A DNA stretch of 64,000 nt from the NCBI RefSeq assembly GCF_900174585.1, contig NZ_FWPT01000002.1, positions 124,001 through 188,000 of the forward strand. Reading direction: 5' to 3'. The position numbers and the translations under genes were made by a program. How positions within the stretch are numbered: the first letter of the stretch is position 1; each line of letters starts with the position of its first letter. This DNA comes from Parendozoicomonas haliclonae (GTDB taxonomy: Bacteria > Pseudomonadota > Gammaproteobacteria > Pseudomonadales > Endozoicomonadaceae). The notes beneath the pieces are model-generated. The model was not told the DNA's origin. It ran no database searches and saw only the letters and a program-made list of their open reading frames with translations. Of the stretch, positions 27,174-34,520 are shown piece after piece.

Positions 27174-29723
27174 TCAAGCTATCGCGATTAACTGTTGTTT
27201 CTCTTCATCCAGGGCCGGGCGTATTTGCTTGCGCTCGGAAACAAAAACAACGTTGTCGTCCGTTGCATCACTGTTCACAAAGTGGCGGAAGCGCTTGAGT
27301 TGCTCGGGATCTTCGATAGTGCGTTTCCATTCACACTCATAGTTGGCAATCAGGCGGGCCATATCTTCATCCAGCTGCTCACAAAGTCCGAGGCTGTCTT
27401 CCAGAATCACTTCCCGCAGATACTCGAGGCCACCTTCCAGATTTTCCATCCAGACAGACGTACGCTGCAGCCTGTCACCGGTGCGGATATAGAACATCAT
27501 GGTGCGATCAATGGTACGGATCAGTTCTTCATCATTCAGCTCTGTGGCGAAGAGATCACCATGACGAGGCTTCATACCTCCATTACCACAAACGTAAAGG
27601 TTCCAGCCTTTTTCGGTGGCTATCACACCAAAGTCTTTGCTCTGGGCCTCGGCACACTCACGGGTACAGCCGGATACCGCCAGCTTGATTTTGTGAGGTC
27701 CGCGCACGCCGCGATAACGGGTTTCCAGGGTAATGGCCATACCGACACTGTCGAGAACACCATAACGGCACCAGGTACTGCCAACACAGGATTTCACGGT
27801 ACGCATAGACTTGCCGTAGGCGTGACCGGTTTCAAAACCGGCATCCACCAGTCGCTTCCAGATATCCGGCAATTCGTGAACCCGGGCACCAAACAGATCA
27901 ATCCGCTGACCACCGGTCACCTTGGTGTAGAGATTAAAATCCCGGGCGACTTCTCCAATCACAATCAGCTTATCCGGGGTTATTTCACCCCCGGGTACCC
28001 GTGGTACAACCGAGTAGGTGCCATCTTTCTGAATATTGCCCAGGTAGTAATCATTGGTGTCCTGCAGATGGGCATGGTTCCGGTCGAGCACATAGTCATT
28101 CCAGGTTGAGGCCAGAATAGAGCCAATCGTCGGTTTGCAGATATCACAGCCATGTCCACCTCCATGGGCGTTCAAAGCTTCCGCAAAGCTTTTGATTTCG
28201 CCTACGCGGATCAGGTGATACAACTCCTGTCGTGAATGAGGAAAATGCTCGCAGATATCCTTTTTCACCTCAACACCCAACTGCTCCAGCTCGTGGTCCA
28301 GCACCTGTTTGACCAGAGCGGAACAGCCACCACAACCGGTTCCGGCACTGGTATCGGCTTTCAGTGAAGCGAGGTCCTGACAGCCTGATGCGACAGACTG
28401 GCAAAGGTCACCCTTGCTGACATTGAAACAGGAACAGATCTGGGCAGTTTCCGGCAAGGCAGCCACACCAAGACCTTTCGGCGCTTCACCATTGGTTGCG
28501 GGCAGGATGAGCTGGGCGGGTTCAGCAGGTAGGCGAATATCATTGAGCATCATCTGCAGCAGTGATCCATAGTCGTCAGAATCACCGATCAGCACAGCGC
28601 CCAACAGTTTTTTACGGGATTTGGATACCACAAGACGTTTGTAGACTTCTTTCTCTTCATCAACAAACTGATAACTGAGTGCGCCTTTTGTCTGGCCGTG
28701 GGCATCACCGATACTGGCCACATCCACGCCCATCAGTTTTAGCTTGGTGCTCATATCCGCGCCGGCAAACTCGTTCTGTGCAGTTTCGTTTAGCTGATCC
28801 GCTACTACCTGCGCCATCTGGTAACCCGGAGCCACCAGACCAAAAATTTTTCCCTGCCACAAAGCACACTCACCTATGGCATAGATCGCGCGATCGGAAG
28901 TACGGCACTGATTATCAATGACAATGCCGCCTCGCTCTCCGATCTCAATATCAGAGTCACGGGCAAGCTCATCCCGAGGGCGAATACCGGCAGAGAATAA
29001 AATCAGATCAGTCTCAAGTTGCTCACCATCGGCAAACTGCATCTGATGCACTGCCTGTTCACCATCAACTATCTGTTGAGTATTTTTACTGGTATGAATG
29101 GAGACACCCAGCTGTTCGATCTTTCTGCGCAGCATGCGACCACCGCCATCATCTACCTGAACAGCCATCAGGCGAGGGGCAAACTCAACAACATGGGTTT
29201 CCAGCCCCAGATCCTTCAAGGCTTTGGCGGCCTCAAGCCCCAGCAGACCGCCGCCAATAACGGTGCCGACTTTGCAGTGGGCGGCACAGGCCTGAAGGGC
29301 TTCCAGATCTTCAATGGTGCGATAAACAAAACAGTTCTTGCGATCATGCCCGGGCACAGGAGGAACAAAGGGATAGGAGCCAGTTGCCAAAACCAACTCA
29401 TCGTAGGGAGTGACTTTCCCCTCGGTATCAATAACAGTTTTTTCAGCCCGGTTGATTTGTTGAATACGACGATTCAAAACCAGTTCAATACCGGCCTGTT
29501 GATAAAATCCTTCTTTAACAACTGAAAGGTCATCGGCACTCTTTCCGCTAAAGAACTCACTCAAATGAACACGATCGTATGCCGCTCGAGGCTCTTCACC
29601 AAAAACAACGACATTAAATTTATCCAGCCCACCGCCATCAATCAGGTTTTCCAGAAAGCGATGCCCAACCATGCCATTACCAATAACAACGAGCTGCCTT
29701 TTATTGTGTTCTGATTGGTTCAT
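27174..29723 (-). CDS. nirB: nitrite reductase (NADH) large subunit
   Basis: Siroheme enzyme that reduces nitrite to ammonium with NADH in the cytoplasm. Domains in the 849-residue protein: FAD-binding VIGNGMVGHRFLENLI at the start, NAD-binding VIGGGLLGLEAAKAL (near 150), BFD-like [2Fe-2S] domain CSCFNVSKGDLCQ ... GTGCGGCSALV (about 420-475), a ferredoxin-like half domain, and the siroheme/[4Fe-4S] site with KSCVGSTWCRYG and SGCTRECAEAQ (about 640-690). ATG 29723 is chosen over the upstream frame extension to 29810: AACAGGAGCCGG puts AGGAG 7 bases ahead, and the family starts here. First gene of the operon, about 40 bases downstream of a sigma-54 promoter. Confidence 0.96.
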   Translation of the reverse strand: MNQSEHNKRQLVVIGNGMVGHRFLENLIDGGGLDKFNVVVFGEEPRAAYDRVHLSEFFSGKSADDLSVVKEGFYQQAGIELVLNRRIQQINRAEKTVIDTEGKVTPYDELVLATGSYPFVPPVPGHDRKNCFVYRTIEDLEALQACAAHCKVGTVIGGGLLGLEAAKALKDLGLETHVVEFAPRLMAVQVDDGGGRMLRRKIEQLGVSIHTSKNTQQIVDGEQAVHQMQFADGEQLETDLILFSAGIRPRDELARDSDIEIGERGGIVIDNQCRTSDRAIYAIGECALWQGKIFGLVAPGYQMAQVVADQLNETAQNEFAGADMSTKLKLMGVDVASIGDAHGQTKGALSYQFVDEEKEVYKRLVVSKSRKKLLGAVLIGDSDDYGSLLQMMLNDIRLPAEPAQLILPATNGEAPKGLGVAALPETAQICSCFNVSKGDLCQSVASGCQDLASLKADTSAGTGCGGCSALVKQVLDHELEQLGVEVKKDICEHFPHSRQELYHLIRVGEIKSFAEALNAHGGGHGCDICKPTIGSILASTWNDYVLDRNHAHLQDTNDYYLGNIQKDGTYSVVPRVPGGEITPDKLIVIGEVARDFNLYTKVTGGQRIDLFGARVHELPDIWKRLVDAGFETGHAYGKSMRTVKSCVGSTWCRYGVLDSVGMAITLETRYRGVRGPHKIKLAVSGCTRECAEAQSKDFGVIATEKGWNLYVCGNGGMKPRHGDLFATELNDEELIRTIDRTMMFYIRTGDRLQRTSVWMENLEGGLEYLREVILEDSLGLCEQLDEDMARLIANYECEWKRTIEDPEQLKRFRHFVNSDATDDNVVFVSERKQIRPALDEEKQQLIAIA

Positions 29724-30036
29724 TCCGGCTCCTGTTATTGCTTTATTACTCAACGCATCAATGAACCAATAAAAGCAAACGCTGCACCAACCCTTCACTT
29801 TTCTTTTCAATAACAGAAACTTATCGAATTAAATGCACAAGCAACCGCCCGATATGAATCCACAAACAAAGAGTAACGCCCCGAATAAGAGCAAACAGAT
29901 TTAGCCACCCGCCACAAACAAGTGCATCATCCAAAAAGGCTGGCACCATTCAAAAGCAAGAAGAGAATCGAAGGAAAACAGGCTGTTTCCGCATTTTGAT
30001 CCATCATTAAACAGGAATACCTGCGGAACAAGGATT
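29724..30036. other. divergent intergenic region nirB / kinase-like gene
   Basis: This 313-base, AT-rich region separates nirB (minus) from the exported kinase-like gene (plus). It holds the sigma-54 promoter of nirB near 29774-29789. I looked for dyad NtrC sites (GCACCA-N5-TGGTGC type) and found only an isolated half-site, GGCACCA at 29940-29946. No RNA gene or clear plus-strand promoter was seen. Confidence 0.5.
29774..29789 (-). promoter_or_regulatory. sigma-54 promoter of the nirBD-nasBA operon
   Basis: Read on the minus strand the sequence is TGGTGCAGCGTTTGCT, which matches the sigma-54 consensus TGGYRYRNNNNTTGCW at every defined position, with GG and GC 10 bases apart. The predicted start is near 29763, giving a leader of about 40 bases before the nirB ATG at 29723. 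This fits nitrogen-limitation control through NtrC, as known for assimilatory nitrate reduction in other gammaproteobacteria. Confidence 0.78.
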
Positions 30037-30993
30037 GTGCCCATGCTCAGCACACTGCGCTTACTCTTACCAGCATTGCTGCTGTTACTCAGCCTTCAGG
30101 CTTATGGGCATGGGTCAGGACTGTGCTCCACCAGTAAGATGGGGGCCCGGGATAGCCATACCGATGCAATGGAAGCCATGTTCCCACCTGAGGCTTTCGT
30201 ACTGACGGCATCCCAGGCTTCTGCCGGCGCCAATAATCTAAAAACCGCTATCGCCACCAATAAGAACAGCGGCAAACAATGGTTTGTAAAAATCGCCTCC
30301 GCCGCCAATTGCGACCGTATGAAACAGGATAACGAGTTGGTCGCACGATTGATGGATACCGATCTTGAGTATTTAAGCCAAAACCAGGTATCCATCGTTT
30401 TTCCTGAAATTATCGGGCTCTACAATATCGGGAATGATATCTACAAGATTCAATCCTTCCCCCTGATCAAGGAACCCAACCTTAAAGACCTGACGCTTGC
30501 CTTCCTCAACGACGCAGCGGATAACCAAATATCACTTTCCGCATTCCAGGGTGAGAGCTATCAGACACTCGTTGCAGGGCATACCGCCTTTGGTAAAGCT
30601 ATTGCCGCTCTGGCCTACGGCCCTCAACCCACAGAGAGGGAAAACGACAGTTTCTTTGAAAAGCCTGTCTATGCACCTCTCGCCGACAGGAACCCCGGCA
30701 ATCAACTGTACAACAGGGAGACAGGAGAGCTCTGGCTGATTGATGTGGATTCTGAAGACAGCGAAAAGATTACCCAGGCCGGCGATCTGGTCAGATTGAC
30801 GCTGCTGGAGTGGCGTGTCTCCAAGGGACGGGTTATGTCCTGTGGCTGCGAATGTCTGACGATTCTCTATCAGTCATTTCGCAACGGATTCACCCAATAC
30901 CTCAGCAAGGGTTACAGCCCCGCTGAGGTTGGGGACTGGCTGGACACTCAGTTTCAGGATACAAACCCGAACGCCTGCCCACAGAAGGGTTAA
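30037..30993 (+). CDS. exported protein with kinase-like catalytic core
   Basis: A 318-residue protein with a clear signal peptide (LRLLLPALLLLLSLQAYGHG). It has no named family that I can assign, but shows in order: FVLTASQASAGANNLK (glycine-rich-loop-like), GKQWFVKIAS with Lys85, an NE pair at 99-100 (QDNELVARLM), and ADRNPGNQLYN (Asp217, Asn222) followed by ELWLIDVDSE (Asp236). This succession (VxK, NE, DRNxxN, LID) is the pattern of HipA / phosphatidylinositol-kinase-like and actin-fragmin-kinase-like folds. The C-terminal part has several cysteines (SCGCECLTILY), consistent with an exported disulfide-bonded protein. It shares stop-codon bases with the convergent desaturase (TTAA at 30990-30993). 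Confidence 0.6.
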   Translation: MPMLSTLRLLLPALLLLLSLQAYGHGSGLCSTSKMGARDSHTDAMEAMFPPEAFVLTASQASAGANNLKTAIATNKNSGKQWFVKIASAANCDRMKQDNELVARLMDTDLEYLSQNQVSIVFPEIIGLYNIGNDIYKIQSFPLIKEPNLKDLTLAFLNDAADNQISLSAFQGESYQTLVAGHTAFGKAIAALAYGPQPTERENDSFFEKPVYAPLADRNPGNQLYNRETGELWLIDVDSEDSEKITQAGDLVRLTLLEWRVSKGRVMSCGCECLTILYQSFRNGFTQYLSKGYSPAEVGDWLDTQFQDTNPNACPQKG

Positions 30994-32045
30994 TTTACGG
31001 GCTGCCCCATAGTCCGAAGATGCCGATAGTGCCCCACCAACGCCTGCCAGAAGGTGGGGTAAACCCGATGCTCAATACCTAACTGCCCGCACCTCTCTCG
31101 CACCAGTCCATAAAGCTCCGGGTAGTGGGCATGGCTGATGCGGGGAAACAGATGATGTTCGGTCTGGTAGTTCAAGCCCCCCAGGCACCAGGTCAGGAAG
31201 CGGCTATCGGGTGCAAAGTCCACGGTCGTTTTGAGCTGATGTACCGCCCACTCATCCTGCAAACGTCCCATCTCGTTTAATTCAGGAAACTCCGCTTTAT
31301 CCACAACATGGGCCAGTTGAAAGACCACGGTAAACACCGTACTCATAATGGCGTGCATCAGCAGAAAACCAACCAGAGCCGTCTGCCAGCCCAATACCAA
31401 GATGGGGATAATCAGGTAGAGCACTATGTAGGACGCCTTACTCAGCCAGAACAACAGGCTTTCACTGCGGCTATAAGGCCGGGAGTAATTCCGCTCCGCA
31501 ATCTTCTCAGAGAAATAAGCTTTGTAGTCCAGAAAGAAAAACCAGATCAGACTCACCGTTGGGTACATCAGCCAGACATACAGATGCTGGAACCGATGAA
31601 ACCACCGCTGGGGTTGATGGGGACTCATGCGCAACATCCCGAAGGATTCAATATCCTCATCAATCCCGCTGATATTGGTATAGGAGTGATGGCTGAGATT
31701 ATGTTTCTGCCACCAGTAATAGGCATGGGAGCCGATCAGGTTGAAGCTTCTGGCAGCCCAAAGATTAAGCTTCTGGCTGCTGGTCAGACTGCCGTGCCCA
31801 CCATCATGCATGATATTAAAACCCACCAGGCAGGTGGTCAGCCCATGAAACAGCCAGACCAGCACATTGAGCGGCTGTGGCAATAACAGCAGCAACAGAT
31901 AACTGCTGCTGTGCAGGGCAAGAATAATCCAGACCTTGCGGTGCAAAGCGGTGTCGCCGGTTCTGTGCTCACCACGATCCTGAAAAAAACGGTTCACAAC
32001 CTCAGAGAGCGCCGTGTAAACCGGTCGGGCTGATGCCATTGTCAT
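30990..32045 (-). CDS. fatty acid desaturase, front-end-like
   Basis: Membrane di-iron desaturase of 351 residues. The three histidine boxes are present: HDGGHGS (near residue 82), HNLSHHSYTN (near 115) and NYQTEHHLFP (near 290). The glutamine in place of the first histidine of the third box is typical of front-end (delta-5/delta-6, linoleoyl-CoA-type) desaturases, although no cytochrome b5 domain is fused. Four hydrophobic segments are evident. Likely substrate is a phospholipid- or CoA-bound fatty acid; position specificity is not decided by sequence. The stop overlaps that of the convergent kinase-like gene. Confidence 0.85.
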   Translation of the reverse strand: MTMASARPVYTALSEVVNRFFQDRGEHRTGDTALHRKVWIILALHSSSYLLLLLLPQPLNVLVWLFHGLTTCLVGFNIMHDGGHGSLTSSQKLNLWAARSFNLIGSHAYYWWQKHNLSHHSYTNISGIDEDIESFGMLRMSPHQPQRWFHRFQHLYVWLMYPTVSLIWFFFLDYKAYFSEKIAERNYSRPYSRSESLLFWLSKASYIVLYLIIPILVLGWQTALVGFLLMHAIMSTVFTVVFQLAHVVDKAEFPELNEMGRLQDEWAVHQLKTTVDFAPDSRFLTWCLGGLNYQTEHHLFPRISHAHYPELYGLVRERCGQLGIEHRVYPTFWQALVGHYRHLRTMGQPVN

Positions 32046-32087
32046 TGTTGTTCTACGTCTTATTATTTTTATTGTTCAGCATTTCGC

Positions 32088-34430
32088 TCAAGCGACGGAA
32101 AGCCTCACCGGCACTGTTTTATGAAACGGTGTTTTGGCAATCTCATCGCAATAGTCAGCATCGGTCAGCAGATTAATAGCCGGACCATTTTGCTGCCAAG
32201 CTCCACCTTCATCCCGATATTTCATACCGTAACCATGGGGCAGCGTCACCATACCCGGCTGCACCGTGTTATCCACTTCAACCGTCACCTTAATCCTTGC
32301 CCGAGCTGACTCGCAGTAAAGACTGTCACCAGTTTGTACTTTGAATGCCTCGGCATCATCGGGATGCATACGCATGGAACCGTCGATATCTTTTTTGCGC
32401 CAGTCCGGATTGCGATAGATCTGGTTGGCATTCCAGGAACGACGTTCTCCAGCCATCAGAGTAAATGGGTACTCACTATCCGTAGAATCCCTATACGAAG
32501 AAGCTTCATCAGCTAAAGACTGCAACTGTTCCAGCAACTCCGGAATTGCCAGATGAACCTTTTTGTCCTTGTGACGCATCAGCTTCCAAGGATCGACATT
32601 GGCATCAAAAGATCCCAGCGGTGAAGCGGTATCGGTGGCGAGTATACGCTGAAACAGTTGATGTCCCAGCTGCATCCCCTTGCCTTGCAAGCCTGTTGCC
32701 TGAACCTGTTTAGCCCAGCGCTGAACAAAGAATTGGCAGATACCCCAGACAATTGCTGCTGTCTCCTGCCCTTTGGGCAATGCCCGCCCCAACGTGCTGT
32801 AAATGATCGCTGAGGCATAAGGAATCATCTTTGGATTGCTTTTGAAATATACGGCCATGGCCAGAGGAAAAGCTCGGCTGCCCGGATGCTTCAGATAAAA
32901 GCGAGCCAGTTTTTCCATCACCGGGAAACGTTCGGGAATCACACCCAAAGCCACACACATACGACGATAGATTTCTGGCTCGGTCAGCGTATCGCCTTTG
33001 GCTTCAGACACCGCCTTGCGCAGATGGAAGAAGGTCGTGGGCTTACCCTGCCAGTCATTGCCGTAGGTAAAGAAAGACGCTTCCATCTTCTCAAACTGAG
33101 AGGGTGCCGGAAGGATATAGTCGGCCAATGCTGTGGTTTCTGTTTCAGCAATATCGACAGCCACCAGCAGATCAAGCTTTTCAAAGGCTTCTACATAAGC
33201 CTTGCTGTCTGCTCCCGTCATCGCCGGATTACCACTGTCCACCCACACAGCTCTGACTCGCTCGGGGTGATCAGTATTAATTTCCCGTGGCAGAACATTG
33301 GGTGGGAATATCTTGGCAATAGCCCGAGCACCAGTAACCCGAGTTACCATACCACCGTCGTCAGGGTCCGGAGAATGAGCAATCAAAGGTGCAAACAGTG
33401 GGGCGAGATAGTTTCCACCTTCTCGGTTGAAGTTACCGGTTAACAGGTAGAGTAGCTTTTCCAGATAAGAGTTCAGAGTGCTGTGCAGGCTTTGCTGAAT
33501 ACCCAGATCGGCTCTTACGCAGGCGGTTTTGGCGGTGGCAAAACCATGAGCCACCTGTTTGGCCAGAGATTCACTGATACCGGCATATTCACAGTAGGCG
33601 CCAATATCAATGGCAGAGAATACCGACTGAACCTGTTGATAGTCAGTAGTGTGCTGATCAATAAAGTTCTGATCCACCAGTCCATCACGAATCATAATGG
33701 CGATCATGGCTGACAACAGATAGGCATCCCGACCGGGTTTAACCTGCAGATGGATATCCGCCATTTTCGCGGTTTCCGAAACCCGGGGATCAACGACAAC
33801 CAGCGTACGCTTGTCGTCTTTCTTTATGTCCTGCAGGACTTTACGGGCCTGAGGCATACCATGAGCAATCCAGGGATTGGCACCCAGCACCAGTGAATAG
33901 TCTGCCGTGTGCATATCTTCTGAGACAAAGCAGCTCTGTCGTCCATAGAGTTTGCCATTTACCCAGAAATCACCTGTCTTCTCCTGAGCCAGCGCAGTGT
34001 AGACATATTCAATGCCCAAGGCTTCACGGAAGGCTGAACTATAGGCTCCACCAAGATGATTGCCCTGACCACCACCGCCGTAATAGGCAATGGCATGGCC
34101 TCCATGTTCCTGTTTTATGGATTTGAGCCTGGCGGCAATCTCTGAAATAGCCTGCTCCCAGGCAATCAGTGAGAACGAGCCATCAGGCTGTTTTTTTAAC
34201 GGTTGGGTTAAGCGTCCGTTGTGATTCTGGTAATGATTAAGCCGACCGGCTTTCTGGCAGAGATAGCCTTCCGAAGTGCCATGGTTCTTGTCCCCACGTA
34301 TTTTCAGGAACTCGCCATCTTTTTCGAGTACCTGAATTCCGCAGTTAATGGAACACAACATACAGGCTGTTGTTTTCCAGGTACCGGAGTCATTATTTAT
34401 TGCTTGATCTTTTTCTGGAGCAGAAACCAT
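32088..34430 (-). CDS. molybdopterin-dependent oxidoreductase (formate dehydrogenase-like superfamily)
   Basis: A 780-residue DMSO-reductase-superfamily protein. The N-terminal [4Fe-4S] site is CMLCSINCGIQVL ... EGYLCQKAGRL, followed by molybdopterin-binding segments (YYGGGGQGNHLGGAY, LVLGANPWIAHGMPQ, VWVDSGNPAMTGADS) and a C-terminal MGD-binding beta-barrel (MHPDDAEAFKVQTGDSLY, VTLPHGYGMKYRDE). No Tat or Sec signal, so cytoplasmic. ATG 34430 (with AGGTG upstream) is preferred to GTG 34442. It has no adjacent redox partner or FdhD/maturation gene; the substrate is unknown. The order of acid residues around RQSCFVSEDMHTADY, where the metal ligand usually sits, is not clear enough to assign formate. 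Confidence 0.8.
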   Translation of the reverse strand: MVSAPEKDQAINNDSGTWKTTACMLCSINCGIQVLEKDGEFLKIRGDKNHGTSEGYLCQKAGRLNHYQNHNGRLTQPLKKQPDGSFSLIAWEQAISEIAARLKSIKQEHGGHAIAYYGGGGQGNHLGGAYSSAFREALGIEYVYTALAQEKTGDFWVNGKLYGRQSCFVSEDMHTADYSLVLGANPWIAHGMPQARKVLQDIKKDDKRTLVVVDPRVSETAKMADIHLQVKPGRDAYLLSAMIAIMIRDGLVDQNFIDQHTTDYQQVQSVFSAIDIGAYCEYAGISESLAKQVAHGFATAKTACVRADLGIQQSLHSTLNSYLEKLLYLLTGNFNREGGNYLAPLFAPLIAHSPDPDDGGMVTRVTGARAIAKIFPPNVLPREINTDHPERVRAVWVDSGNPAMTGADSKAYVEAFEKLDLLVAVDIAETETTALADYILPAPSQFEKMEASFFTYGNDWQGKPTTFFHLRKAVSEAKGDTLTEPEIYRRMCVALGVIPERFPVMEKLARFYLKHPGSRAFPLAMAVYFKSNPKMIPYASAIIYSTLGRALPKGQETAAIVWGICQFFVQRWAKQVQATGLQGKGMQLGHQLFQRILATDTASPLGSFDANVDPWKLMRHKDKKVHLAIPELLEQLQSLADEASSYRDSTDSEYPFTLMAGERRSWNANQIYRNPDWRKKDIDGSMRMHPDDAEAFKVQTGDSLYCESARARIKVTVEVDNTVQPGMVTLPHGYGMKYRDEGGAWQQNGPAINLLTDADYCDEIAKTPFHKTVPVRLSVA

Positions 34431-34520
34431 AAAGCTATACACCTGCCTGACATCAGGACAGTGTAGCGGGAAGTCAGGTTGAAAAACTGGCCTGAACAGG
34501 ACAGTTCTCAGGCACTGCGG

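Noticed and set aside
29790-30036. NtrC binding sites upstream of the sigma-54 promoter
   Set aside because: Only isolated GCAC/GTGC-type half-sites occur; no pair with the proper 5-base spacing.
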